Below are positions 16,198 to 25,762 of a stretch of 64,000 nucleotides of DNA, piece by piece. The notes below the pieces were generated by a model that was not told the DNA's origin, ran no database searches, and saw only the letters and a program-made list of their open reading frames with translations. The position numbers were made by a program, and so were the translations under genes. Position 1 is the stretch's first letter, and each line of letters begins with the position of its first letter. This stretch comes from Streptomyces sp. DHE7-1. Lineage in GTDB: Bacteria; Actinomycetota; Actinomycetes; Streptomycetales; Streptomycetaceae. The DNA lies in NCBI GenBank assembly GCA_016432725.1, contig JACJDG010000003.1:2790001-2854000 (forward strand). The letters are read 5' to 3'.

Positions 16198-17525
16198 ATG
16201 AGCCTCGCCCTGCCGCTCCACCGCCCGTTCCGGCCCTCGCCGGTGCTGTCCGCCGTGGCCGTGGTCGCGCTGCTCGCGCTGCCGGGCCAGCCCGGCGGCG
16301 AGGGCGGCGCGGGCCCGGCCGACGCCATGTCCGCCGTGGTCGTCGCCCACTGCGCGGTACGGCTCCTGCGCGGGCGCCGGCGCCCGCTGTCCCGTACCGC
16401 CGCCGTCGTGCTCGGGCTGCCGGTCGCCGGCCTCGCGCTCGCCGCGATGGGCGCGGTGTCACCGGGCGCCGGGATCACCGGCCTCGGCCGCTACCTGCAG
16501 ATCTTCGTCCTCGTACCCGCCGCCGTCCTCCTGCTGATCCGCGACCGGCGCGACTTCCGGCTGCTGGCCTGGTCGCTGGTGGCGCTCGCGCTGTGGCAGG
16601 GGCTCCTCGGGGTGCACCAGTACGTCACCGGCACGGGGGCGTCGTACGAGGGCGAGGACGTCCGCGCGGTGGGCACCTTCGGGGCGTCGGACGTGATGGG
16701 CATGGCGACGGTGGTGTCCTTCGGGCTGGTCTGCGCGGTGGGCCTGGCGCTGGGCCGGGCCGCGGGGCGCGAGCGGTGGACCGCGGCGGCCTGCGCCCTG
16801 GCCCTGCTGCCGCCGCTCGCCCTGTCCTTCAGCCGGGGGCCTGGATCGCCACCGTCGTGACCGTCACCGTCCAGCTCGCCCTGGCCGGTCCGCGCCGGGC
16901 GCTGCGGGTGGGGGCGGCGGCGGTGGCCGCGAGCGTGGTCCTGGTGGGCGGGTTCGGGGTGGGCACGGCGATGCTGCAGGAGCGGTTCGACAGCATCGCC
17001 CAGGTCGCCGACGCGCCCGACCAGTCCGTCACCGACCGGTACACCATGTGGGCGGCGGCCACCGACATGTGGCGGGATCACCCGCTGACCGGCGTCGGCC
17101 TCAAGGGCTTCCCCGAGTACCGGGACGGCCACGCCTCGCTCGCGCTGTCCTCGGGCAGCGACACCGCGGGCGCGGGCGCCGCCTTCCGCCGCCAGCCGCT
17201 GCTCTCCCCGCACAACATGTACCTGCTGGTCCTCGGCGAGCAGGGCCTCCTCGGGCTGCTGGGACTGGCGGGGGGCTGGCTGGCCCTGCTGGCGTGCGCG
17301 CTGCGGAACCAGTGGCGGACCCGGCGTTCGCGCGGGGGCCGGGAGTGCGCGCTGGTCGCCTGCGGACTGCTGGTCTGGCAGCTAGTCGACTTCGCCTACG
17401 CCGACATCGGCGGCCCCTCGACCGTGCTGACCGCGGTGTGCCTCGGACTGGCCGCCTGGTGGGCGCTGTCCGGCACCGCCACGGCGGAACGCGCCCCGGA
17501 GCCGGGAGAGGCGGCCGCGCGGTGA
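16198..17525 (+). CDS. O-antigen ligase/polymerase-like membrane protein, frame interrupted
   Basis: Restored length is about 442 residues with ten or more hydrophobic segments. The region RAVGTFGASDVMGM, and later LSFSRG followed across a frame break (near 16842, GGGGG run) by WIATVVTVTVQLALAGPRR, fits the Wzy/O-antigen ligase family (PF04932). So does DHPLTGVGLKGFPEYR and the PHNMYLLVLGEQGLLGLLG periplasmic motif. It probably polymerises lipid-linked repeats outside the membrane. GGGGAG precedes the ATG. Its stop overlaps the GTG of the flippase gene. Confidence 0.82.
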
Positions 17526-19461
17526 CGGCGGTCCCGTCCCGCGAACCTCGGGACCCCCGGGCACCCGCCGGGCCGGCTGCGGAACCCGAAGCCGGTGGGC
17601 CGGCCGGGCAGGCGGCGGAATCCACCGGTGCGGGACCGGCGGGCGGGGTGTCCGTACCGGCCGCGCGGACCGCCGTACGAGAGGACGCGACGCCCGGAGC
17701 GGACGCCACGCCCGGAGCCGAAGCCAGGGCCGGAGCCGAGGCCAGGGCCGGAGCCGAGGCCAGGGCCGAGGCCGGAACCGCAGCCGAGGCCGGGACCGAA
17801 GCCGGAGCCGGCACCGCCCCGGCGTCCGGAACCGCCCTGGGTCCGGCACCGCCCCGGAGCCCGGCCGGGAGTCCGCCGCCACTCCCGGACACGCCCCGCC
17901 CGTCCCCCGGTTCCTCGCCCGCGCCGCCCTGGTCACCGCCTCCCTCTCGGTCGCCGGTGCCCTCCTCGGGCTGGTGCGCGACCAGTCGCTGGCCCGGCTC
18001 TTCGGGGCCGGACGGGACACCGACGCCTTCCTGGTCGCCTGGACCGTGCCGGAGTTCGCGGCCACGCTGCTCATCGAGGAAGGGCTGGCGTTCGCGCTGA
18101 TCCCGGCGTTCAGCGCCGCCCTGGCCCGGCGTGCGCAGGGCGCCCCAGGCGATCCCGTGCGGTCCCTGGTGGCGGGCAGCCTCCCCCGGCTGTCGCTGGC
18201 CTTCACGGCGGTGGGCGCGCTGCTCGCCGCCGCCGCGCCGCAACTGGTCGGGGTGCTCGCGCCCGGGCTGCCCGACCCCGCCCTCGCCGTCGACTGCACC
18301 CGGCTCACCTCAACGTGCGTGCTCAGCTTCGGGCTCGCCGGGTACTGCAGCGCGGCGCTGCGGGCCCACGGCCGCTACCTGGCCCCGGCCGCGATCTACG
18401 TCGTGTACAACATCGCCGTCATCACGGCGATGTTCGCGCTCGGCGGCCACTGGGGGGTGCGTTCGGCGGCGTTCGGGGTCGCGGCCGGCGGCTGCCTGAT
18501 GGTCCTGGTCCAACTTCCGGACCTGGTCCGCCGGTTGCGCGACCGCACGGTGACGCGAGCCGCCTCCGGGGGCGCCGCGGCCGCCCGGCCCGTGGACGTC
18601 ACGCTGATGGCCACGGTGCTGCTGTTCGGGCTGTGCCGGCAGTCGCAGGTGCTCATCGAGCGGTTCCTCGGCTCGCAACTGCCCGCCGGGGCCATCTCGC
18701 ACCTGAACTACGCGCAGAAGGTCGCGCAGATCCCGATGATGCTGTCGATGATGCTGTGCACGGTCACCTTCCCGGTGGTGGCCCGGGCCCTCGCGGACGG
18801 CGACACCGAGCGCGCCAGGACGCGGGTGGAGCGCGATCTGGCGGTGGCCGCCGCCCTGGTCCTGCTCGGCACCGCGGCCGTCCTCGCCTGCGCCCCGCAG
18901 ATCATCCAGCTCCTCTTCCAGCGCGGCGCGTTCACCGCCGCCGACACCGCCGCCACCGCGGGCGTCATGCGGGTGTACGCCCTCGGCCTGCTCGGCCAGA
19001 CCCTGACGGGCGTGCTGGTCCGCTCCTACTTCTCGGCGGGCCGCGCCACCTGGTACCCGCTCGCCGCCATGGCCGCCGGCATCGTCGTCACCTCCTGGAC
19101 CGGCGCCTGCGCCATCGGCTCCTGGGGCGTCCTCGGCATCGCCGCCGCCAACGCCGCCGGGATCACCGTCACCGCCGTGCTGCTGCTGTCCGGGCCGGCC
19201 TCGCGCAGCGTGCCGGTGCGGGCCCGGGGCGTGCTGCGCGAGCTGAGCCGGCCGCTGCGGGCCGCGGCGGCGGCCACCGCCGCGGGGGCGTTCGCCGCGA
19301 GCCTGCCCGCCGCCCCGCTCGCCGGTCTGCTGGCCGGCGGCACCACCGTGACCGTCGTGTTCGTCCTGCTCGGCCATGCCCTGGGCGCCCAGGGCTGCAC
19401 CTTCGCCATCCGATTCGTCCGCACCCTCGCCGGAAGGCTCGCCCATGCCGTCCTCCGTTGA
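17522..19461 (+). CDS. MurJ/MviN-family lipid flippase with a long low-complexity N-terminus, frame interrupted
   Basis: The GTG at 17522 overlaps the previous stop. The first about 125 residues are Ala/Gly/Glu/Pro-rich with a repeated GAEARA unit and are probably disordered cytoplasmic sequence. After a frame break near 17907 (CCCCC run) the membrane domain begins with RFLARAALVTASLSVAG. It has about 13-14 hydrophobic segments; LARLFGAGRDTDAFLVAWTV, HLNYAQKVAQIPMMLSMML and LFQRGAFTAADTA are typical of the MurJ/MviN family (PF03023). In this operon it most likely flips the lipid-linked EPS repeat rather than lipid II. Role assignment is from context. Confidence 0.82.
17690..17818 (+). repeat. 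In-frame low-complexity repeat in flippase N-terminus
   Basis: Hexamer-based tandem repetition (GGAGCC / GAGGCC, AGGGCC) encodes GAEARA and EAGT units. It is in frame with the flippase and lies before its membrane domain. Such a stretch is prone to length changes. Confidence 0.6.
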
Positions 19462-20202
19462 GTCGCCCCGCCGCGCCGCCGCCGGACCGGGCCGCGTCCC
19501 GTGGATCGCCATGTACCACTCGGTCGGCGACCGCGCCGACGACCCGTACCGGATCACCGTCACGCCCGGCCGGCTGGAGCGGCAGCTCCGCTGGCTGCGC
19601 GCCCGGGGCCTGCGGGGGGTGTCGGTGCGCGAACTGCTCGCCGCCCGGGCCCGCGGCCAGGGGCGCGGCCTGGTCGGGCTCACCTTCGACGACGGCTACG
19701 CCGACTTCCTCACCGGCGCGACCGACGTGCTGGCCCGCTGGGAGTGCACGGCCACCCTGTTCGCGCTGCCCGGCCGGCTCGGCGGCGACAACGCGTGGGA
19801 CCCGCTGGGCCCGCGCAAGCCGCTGCTGACCGCCGACGGCATCCGGAGCGCGGCCCAGGCGGGTGTGGAGATCGGCTCGCACGGTCTGACCCACGTCGAC
19901 CTGACCCGGGCCGACGACCTCACCCTCAAGGCCGAGACCGTCGAGAGCCGGGCCCTGCTGGAGACGCTGACCGGCGCTCCGGTCACCGGCTTCTGCTATC
20001 CGTACGGCAGGGTCGACGCCCGCGCCGCCGAGGCCGTGCGGGAGGCCGGCTACGACTACGCCTGCGCCATCGCACCCGGCGCGCTGACCGGCCCGTACGC
20101 CCTCCCCGGGTGTACGTCGGGGAGCACGACACCGATCTGCGTCTGTCGCTGAAGTACCGGCTGCACCGGCTGCGCCGCCGGCCGGTGGAGGAGCCGCGGT
20201 GA
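19445..20202 (+). CDS. Polysaccharide deacetylase (CE4), frame interrupted
   Basis: Restored length is about 252 residues. It has IAMYHSVGDRADDP, GLVGLTFDDGYADFLTGATD (the metal-binding TFDDGY motif), GVEIGSHGLTHVDLTR (SHGLTH motif) and GFCYPYGRVD, the signature of carbohydrate esterase family 4. It would remove acetyl groups from the polymer or its precursor. The ATG at 19445 follows GGAAGG and overlaps the flippase gene by 17 bases. A frame break near 20108 in a C run separates YALP from RVYVGEHDTDLRLSLKYRL. No signal peptide is visible, so it may act in the cytosol. Confidence 0.82.
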
Positions 20203-21356
20203 GGGCGCTGCACATCATCACCGGGCTCGGGGTGGGCGGCGCCGAGCAGCAACTGCGGCTGCTGCTGCGGCACCTGCCCGCGCGGTGCGACGTGGTGACG
20301 CTGACCAACCCCGGGCCGGTGGCCGACGGGCTGGCCGCCGACGGGGTGCGGGTGACGCACCTCGGGATGAGCGGCAACCGGGACGTGGCGGCGCTGCCCC
20401 GCCTGGCCCGCGTCATCCGGCGCGGCCGCTACGACCTCGTGCACACCCATCTCTACCGGGCCTGTCTGTACGGCCGGATCGCCGCCCGGCTGGCCGGGGT
20501 GCGCGCGGTGGTGGCCACCGAACACTCCCTCGGCGACTCCCAGATGGAGGGGCGGCCGCTCACGGCGGGCGTGCGCGCGCTGTACCTGGCCGGCGAGCGG
20601 CTGGGCCGGACCACCGTCGCGGTCTCCCCCACGGTCGCCGACCGGCTCGCCCTGTGGGGGGTGCCCCGGCCGCGCATCGCCGTGGTGCCCAACGGCATCG
20701 ACCTGGACGGCTTCCGCTTCGACCCGGTGCGGCGGCGGCTCACCCGCGCCCGGCTCGGGCTGCCGGACGACGCGTTCGTCATCGGCGGCGTCGGCCGGCT
20801 CGCTCCCGGCAAGCGTTTCGACGTCCTGGTCCGTGCCCTCGCGCAGCTCCCGGACGACTGCAGGCTGCTGCTGGTCGGCGGCGGCCCGGAGGAGGCCGCC
20901 CTGCGCCGGGCCGCCGAGCGGGCCGGCGTCACCGGCCGGGTGCTCTTCACCGGTGAGCGGCCCTACGCCCCGGACGGCTCGCCCGGTCCCGAACTGCCCG
21001 CGCTGACCTCGGCGATGGACGTGCTCGCCGCGCCGTCCACGGAGGAGGCCTTCGGGCTGGCCGTCGTCGAGGCGCTGGCGGCCGGGCTGCCGGTGCGCTA
21101 CGCCTCCTGCCCGGCCGTCGAGGACCTGCCGCCCGAGGCCGCCCCGGACGCGCTGCGCGTCACGGGCGGCGCCGACGCCTACGCCCGCGCGCTCGCCGGG
21201 GTGCGCGCCGCCGGGCCCGGCCCCCGCACCGCCCCCGAGGCACCCCGCCACTACTGCATCACCCGCAGCGCCGCCCGGCTCATGGACGTCTACACGGCGG
21301 CGCTCGCCGGCACGTTCCCCAGGCCCCGATCTCCCGAGAGAGTCAGCTCGCCATGA
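20199..21356 (+). CDS. GT4 glycosyltransferase, second of EPS operon
   Basis: 385 residues, GT-B. The start MRALHIITGLGVGGAEQQLR has the classic GT4 glycine-rich acceptor loop. VVATEHSLGDSQ, VVPNGIDLDGFR and the donor-site PSTEEAFGLAVVEALAAGLP (EX7E) complete the signature. It should add a sugar to the undecaprenyl-linked repeat. The GTG start overlaps the deacetylase stop, and its own end overlaps the following ATG (ATGA). Sugar specificity unknown. Confidence 0.87.
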   Translation: MRALHIITGLGVGGAEQQLRLLLRHLPARCDVVTLTNPGPVADGLAADGVRVTHLGMSGNRDVAALPRLARVIRRGRYDLVHTHLYRACLYGRIAARLAGVRAVVATEHSLGDSQMEGRPLTAGVRALYLAGERLGRTTVAVSPTVADRLALWGVPRPRIAVVPNGIDLDGFRFDPVRRRLTRARLGLPDDAFVIGGVGRLAPGKRFDVLVRALAQLPDDCRLLLVGGGPEEAALRRAAERAGVTGRVLFTGERPYAPDGSPGPELPALTSAMDVLAAPSTEEAFGLAVVEALAAGLPVRYASCPAVEDLPPEAAPDALRVTGGADAYARALAGVRAAGPGPRTAPEAPRHYCITRSAARLMDVYTAALAGTFPRPRSPERVSSP

Positions 21357-22017
21357 CCGAGAATCCCACCCGGCACTCCCGCCCGGCCCGCTTCCGGCGC
21401 CTGCGCGCGCTTCCGCCCTGGTCGCTGGTGGCGGCCGGCGTCCTCGCGGGCGGGCTGGCCGGCGGCGCGTACGGCGTGCTCAAGCCGCCGGTGTACACGG
21501 CCACCAGCTACGTCATCGCCGTGCCCACCGAGAGCTCCGACTCCGCCGCCGCGGTCGGCTTCGCCCAGGCCTACGGCCGGGTCGCCACCGACCTCGCGGT
21601 GCTCGGCGACGCGCAGGTGTGGGCCGGGGTGCCGGTGAACACCCTGCGCGGCAGCGTGCGCACGGCCACCTCGCCGGACGCCCCGATGGTGGCCGTCTCC
21701 GCCACCTCGGGCCGCCCGGCCAAGGCCGCCGACATGGCCAACGCGGTCGCCCGCTCCCTCGCCCAGCACGCCAACGCCACCAAGGCCGACACGCATGTCG
21801 AGCTGGTGCAGTTCTCCCGGGCCCCGCGGCCGACCGCGCCCACCTCGGCCTCCCCGTGGTCACGGGCCTGGTCGGGACGAGCGCGGGCGGACTGCTCGGC
21901 GCCCTGGTGCTGCTGGTCCGGCCGCGGCGCCGGCCCGAGGACGAGGCCGGGGCCGAGCTGCGCCCGGCGTCGGTGCCCGGCCCGGCCCTCGCCTCCGACG
22001 CCCACGGCCAGCTGTGA
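21353..22017 (+). CDS. Wzz-like chain-length determinant / polysaccharide co-polymerase, frame interrupted
   Basis: About 221 residues. An N-terminal helix (WSLVAAGVLAGGLAGGAYGVL) is followed by an extracellular loop with VYTATSYVIAVPTESSDSAA. After a frame break near 21822 (GGGCCCC) comes a second helix, LPVVTGLVGTSAGGLLGALV, and a basic cytoplasmic tail. Two helices bracketing an extracellular domain is the Wzz/YveK layout (PF02706-like). It lacks the attached tyrosine kinase seen in some homologues. It probably sets polymer length with the Wzy-like protein encoded upstream. The stop overlaps the next GTG. Confidence 0.75.
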
Positions 22018-23141
22018 CGGCCCTCTGCCCGGCGGTCCGGGCCCACACCACCGACCTGGTCACCGACGCGGACGCCTTCGCCGCGCTGGCCCCTGCCTGG
22101 GGGCGGCTGTACAAGCGGTGCGCCACCGCGACCCCGTTCCAGCACCACGCCTGGCTGCACTCGTGGTGGCGCTCCTACGGCGGCCCGGGCCGCCTCCGGG
22201 TGCTGCTGGTGCGCTCCGGTGACGAACTGGTCGGCGCGGCGCCGCTGATGCTGGTCCACCGCCCGCTGCCCGCGCTGGTGCCGCTGGGCGGGGCGATCTC
22301 CGACTACGGGGACGTGCTGCTGGACGACGCCGACGACGGGCGCGCGGCCGGCGCCCTCGCCGACGGCCTGTGGGACGCGGCCCGCACCGCCCTGGTCGAC
22401 TTCCGCGAGGTGCGGCCCGGTGGTGCGGTGGAGCGGGTCTACGACCGCTGGCGCGGACCGCGCCGCACCATCCGCGACTCGCTCTGTCTGGAGCTGCCCG
22501 CCGTCCCGCTGGCCGAACTGGCCGCCCGGCTGCCCACGAAGCGGGCCCAGCGGGTGCGCGCGCAACTGCGGCGGCACGCGTCGCTGGGTGTGGAGCGGCA
22601 CGTGGCCCGGCCGGACGAGGCGGCGGCGGCGCTGCACCGGATGCTGGAGCTGCACCGGCTGCAGTGGCAGGAGCGCAAGGTGACGGCCGAGCACACGCTG
22701 CCCCGCTTCCGCGAGCATCTGGTGCGCGCGGTGCCCGAACTGGTCCGCTCCGGGAGCGCGGTCGTCACCGAGTTCCGGATCGGCGCCGACGTGCTCGCCG
22801 TCGACCTGACGCTGCGGTCCCGGAGCCTGGCCGGCGGCTACCTGTACGGCGCGCATCCGCGGCTGCGGGAGAGCAAGGCGGACGTGGCCGTGATGCTGCT
22901 GGACGCCTGCAGCGAGCAGGCCGCGCGAACCGGCGGCGCGGACGGGGCGGGCACGCTGAGCCTGCTGCGCGGCAACGAGCCGTACAAGATGCACTGGCGG
23001 CCCGAACCGGTCGTCAACCAGCGGCTGCTGATGGCCCGGCGGCGGACCGCGCCGCTGCTGTCGGCCGCGCTGTTCGGCGCGTCCGCCCGGCGGCGCGGCG
23101 GCAGCGTGCTGCGCCGGTGGCGGGAGCGGCCGGCGGGCTGA
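22014..23141 (+). CDS. GNAT-fold acetyltransferase (CelD/BioF2-like), last gene of EPS operon
   Basis: 375 residues. ATPFQHHAWLHSWWRSYGGPG near the N-terminus and ESKADVAVMLLDACSEQAAR, SLLRGNEPYKMHWRPEPVVN near the C-terminus (cut short) mark the Acetyltransf_6 family (PF13480). That family is frequent in polysaccharide clusters and related to FemAB-type acyl/aminoacyl transferases. It probably decorates a sugar with an acyl group. The GTG start at 22014 overlaps the previous stop. The gene ends convergent with the GH26-like gene, 24 bases apart. Confidence 0.8.
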   Translation: MTALCPAVRAHTTDLVTDADAFAALAPAWGRLYKRCATATPFQHHAWLHSWWRSYGGPGRLRVLLVRSGDELVGAAPLMLVHRPLPALVPLGGAISDYGDVLLDDADDGRAAGALADGLWDAARTALVDFREVRPGGAVERVYDRWRGPRRTIRDSLCLELPAVPLAELAARLPTKRAQRVRAQLRRHASLGVERHVARPDEAAAALHRMLELHRLQWQERKVTAEHTLPRFREHLVRAVPELVRSGSAVVTEFRIGADVLAVDLTLRSRSLAGGYLYGAHPRLRESKADVAVMLLDACSEQAARTGGADGAGTLSLLRGNEPYKMHWRPEPVVNQRLLMARRRTAPLLSAALFGASARRRGGSVLRRWRERPAG

Positions 23142-23165
23142 CGCCGGGGCCTGCCGGCCGCGGGC

Positions 23166-24412
23166 TCACCAGTCGAGGCAGAACTTCCGGCCGAGCCAGT
23201 ACTCCAGCCAGTCGTGCGGGTCCGGGGCCGGGCAGTCGCCGGCCGGCTCCGGTGCGGGCGCGGTGGCCTTCGTGGGCTGCGGGGCCGGCGTGGACGCCGT
23301 CGGTGCCGGAGCGGCCGGCTGCTCGCCGCGGCCGTACAGGAAGGACCGGTAGACCTGGGACGAGCGGGGGTTCTGCGCGCACTGCCACACGCCGTGCGGA
23401 CAGTAGTCCGTGAGTGTGTTGTACAGCGGCTTGTGTTCCTCGATCCAGGCCAGCATGCCCCGCATGTAGGCGGTGTCGTCGCCGTTGCGGAAGAGCCCCC
23501 ACTCCGGGTACGAGACGGGCTTGTGGTGCGCCTTGGCGAAGTCGACGTGCTGCCGCAGCCCGTAGGGCTCCTTCACCTGCTCGTCGAAGGACAGCCCGGC
23601 CGGCTGGTCGTAGGCGTCCATGCCGATGATGTCGACGGTGTCGTCCCCGGGGTAGCACTCGGTCCAGGGAACGGCGTCCCGGCCGCGGCTCGGGGTGAAG
23701 TCGAACCGGAACCGCTGTCCCGGCACCGACCGCATGGTCCTGACGATCCGCTTCCAGTACGTCTTCCAGGCCGCCGGGTCCGGCCCGCAGCGGTGGGTGT
23801 AGGTGATGCCGTTCATCTCCCAGCCGAGGACCAGCACGGTGTCGGGCACCTTCGACTCCACCAGCCGCTCGGCCAGCGTCCGGAAGTGCTCGTCGAACTC
23901 CCCGGCAGCTCCCTGCCGGAGCAGCTCGCGCACCTCTTCGTCGGAGACGTTCTCCTCGTTGCGCTCCTGCATCGGCACGTTGAGCACGAGCGTGCGGTCC
24001 GCCTGTGCGCGCCGCCACGCCGCCCACGCGTCCAGGAAGCCGGGCGGGGCCTCGATGTCGGTCCAGCTGCCGCCGGGCAGGTAGGTGTGGGCGACCTTCG
24101 GTTCGGTGCCGCCGAGCCAGCGGCGCAGCCCCGACATCCGGGCCACTCCGAGCGGACCCGAGTCGAGGAAGGCACCGAAGGGAGCGATCCCGGCGGCCCC
24201 CTTCGTGGGCTGCGGCGAGGCCGCGCCGGGGAGCGTCGCCGGTGCGGAGGCCGTGGGTGCGCCGGCCGCGGACGGGGACGCCGTGGGTGCGGGTGGCGCC
24301 GGTGCGGAGGTCACCGGGGTGGGGCGGGTCCCGCGGCCAGGACCGCCGCGACGGTGATCCCGGCCGCGATCAGCGTCAGCCGGTACCGGGCCCTTCGCCG
24401 TTGTGGAGCCAT
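23166..24412 (-). CDS. Secreted GH26-like glycoside hydrolase, frame interrupted
   Basis: About 415 residues. The ATG at 24412 follows GGGAGG. The N-terminus is basic then hydrophobic (YRLTLIAAGITVAAVLAAG), a signal peptide or anchor, followed by an Ala/Pro/Thr linker. A frame break near 24331 (GGG) lies at this junction. The catalytic domain has VLVLGWEMNG (acid/base Glu) and KPVSYPEWGLFRNGDDT (nucleophile Glu), as in GH26 beta-mannanases and glucanases. The C-terminus has a Pro/Thr linker and a short module with DCPAPDPHDWLEYWLGRKFC. Opposed to the EPS operon, it may trim or remodel that polymer. Confidence 0.75.
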
Positions 24413-24551
24413 GCCGGGATCCTCCCTCTCCCGCACGCCCGCCTGCTCGCCCGGCGGTTGCTGTTACTGACACCCAGTCATACGAACGGGGGCTCCGCCA
24501 ACGCGGTTACGTCTTACAGGTGGCCGCACCCCCCGTACGGCCGAACAGCCG

Positions 24552-24587
24552 GGGTGCCGGGCACGGGGGCACCGGCACCCGGCACCC
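24552..24587 (-). terminator. Terminator after the long chaplin gene
   Basis: GGGTGCCGGG and CCCGGCACCC form a 10-bp stem around a 16-base loop, seven bases past the stop codon of the repeat chaplin on the minus strand. Confidence 0.6.
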
Positions 24588-24593
24588 GGCACG

Positions 24594-25652
24594 TCAGCGA
24601 CGGGACGCCGCGCGGCGGCCCCGGCGGTAGAGGGTGGTCCCGGCCACGATCAGCGCGGCGCTCGCCGCCGACGCCGCGATCATGGCTTCGGCGTTGCCAC
24701 CGGTGTGCGGGAGGTGGGGCCTGCCTCCGTGATGGTGGTGGTGATGCCCGTGGCCGCCGTAGGGCGGAGGCGTGTCGTCGTCGCCGTAGGAGGGCGGCGT
24801 CGAGTGGTCGTCGTCGCCGTAGGAGGGCGGCTTCGCATGGTCGTCGTCGCCGTACGACGGCTTGGGAGAGGGTTCGTCGTCCCCGTACGACGGCTTCTGC
24901 GAAGGCTCGTCGGTCCCGTACGAGGGCTTCGGGGTGGGCTCGTCCTGCCCGTACGACGGCTTGGGAGAGGGCTCGTCGTCGCCGTACGAGGGCTTCTGGG
25001 TGGACTCGTCGTCCCCGTACGTGGGCTTCGGAGTGGGCTCGTCGTCCCCGTACGAGGGCTTCTGGGTGGGCTCGTCGTCGCCGTAGGAGGGCGGGGCGGA
25101 GTGCTCGTCCTTGCCGTAGGAGGGCGCTCCGGTGGGCTTCTCCTCCCCGTACGCGGACGGGGAGGAGTGCTCCTCATCGCCGTACGAGGGCGCCTGGCTG
25201 GGCTCCTCGTGCCCGTACGAGGGTTCGGCCGAGTGCTCCTCTTCCTCCTTCGAGGGACCGTCGGCCTTGTCCTCCTCGCCGTGCGAGGACGCAGCTGAAT
25301 CGTTTCCCTTGATGGGCGCGGGAGCCTGGGCCACGTCGTCGCTGTAGTCGGCCTCGTCCTCCGGGTCGGCGTTGGTCGCGCCCCTGCCCTTGTCCCCGTC
25401 ACTGCCGGACTCGTGGCCGCCGGCGCAGGAGCCGGAGACGGGGTTCAGCGCGGCGGTGCCGTTCGCGGAGCCGCCGCAGACGTCGGCCGGGGTGCCGGCC
25501 GGGGCCTGGACGGTGTTGCCGGAGACCATCCCGGACGACTGCCGTGCGGCGCCGTGCGCGTCCGAGTCGGCGAGTGCCAGGCCGCCGTACAAGGACAGCA
25601 TGCCCGTCGCGGCGGCGGCCACGATCATGCCCTTGCTGAGGGTCTGTCGCAA
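24594..25652 (-). CDS. Wall-anchored repeat chaplin: one chaplin domain, 14 x 11-residue repeats, LPHTG sorting signal
   Basis: 352 residues from TTG at 25652, preceded by AGGAAG. Residues 1-29 are a signal peptide (MIVAAAATGMLSLYGGLALA). Residues 40-78 are a single divergent chaplin domain with Cys59 and Cys76 (GMVSGNTVQAPAGTPADVCG, LNPVSGSC). Residues 80-143 are acidic linker. Residues 144-297 are fourteen 11-residue repeats (PSYGDDEPTPK type). A run of histidines (303-308) precedes LPHTG at 314-318, a hydrophobic helix and RRGRR. Long chaplins ChpA-C usually have two chaplin domains and LAXTG, so this architecture is unusual. It is probably linked to peptidoglycan by a sortase encoded elsewhere. 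Confidence 0.85.
   Translation of the reverse strand: MRQTLSKGMIVAAAATGMLSLYGGLALADSDAHGAARQSSGMVSGNTVQAPAGTPADVCGGSANGTAALNPVSGSCAGGHESGSDGDKGRGATNADPEDEADYSDDVAQAPAPIKGNDSAASSHGEEDKADGPSKEEEEHSAEPSYGHEEPSQAPSYGDEEHSSPSAYGEEKPTGAPSYGKDEHSAPPSYGDDEPTQKPSYGDDEPTPKPTYGDDESTQKPSYGDDEPSPKPSYGQDEPTPKPSYGTDEPSQKPSYGDDEPSPKPSYGDDDHAKPPSYGDDDHSTPPSYGDDDTPPPYGGHGHHHHHHGGRPHLPHTGGNAEAMIAASAASAALIVAGTTLYRRGRRAASRR
24762..25223 (-). repeat. 33-bp tandem repeats encoding PSYGDDE-type units
   Basis: Fourteen contiguous 33-bp units, all in frame. They share a PSYG core followed by two or three acidic residues and a variable end: HSAP-like near both ends of the array and P[ST][PQ]K in the middle. The array is exactly 462 bp, with no frame break despite many other breaks in the window. 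Confidence 0.9.
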
Positions 25653-25684
25653 TGTCGTTGTCTTCCTGCTCGTAGAAATGGGAA

Positions 25685-25723
25685 GGCCGGCCCCGGAACG
25701 AGAAAAGAGGTCCGGGGCCGGCC
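25685..25723 (-). terminator. Hairpin between short and long chaplin genes
   Basis: A perfect 13-bp stem GGCCGGCCCCGGA / TCCGGGGCCGGCC with a 13-base loop, 40 bases after the short chaplin stop and 32 bases before the long chaplin start. It may act as a terminator or as an attenuator that lowers expression of the long chaplin. Confidence 0.65.
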
Positions 25724-25762
25724 ACGACACAGCCGATGGGCTGAGGCGTCTGGTTACTGCAC

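Noticed and set aside
24762..25223. CRISPR-like 33-bp repeats
   Set aside because: They are contiguous, in frame and encode a regular 11-residue protein repeat inside a chaplin gene.
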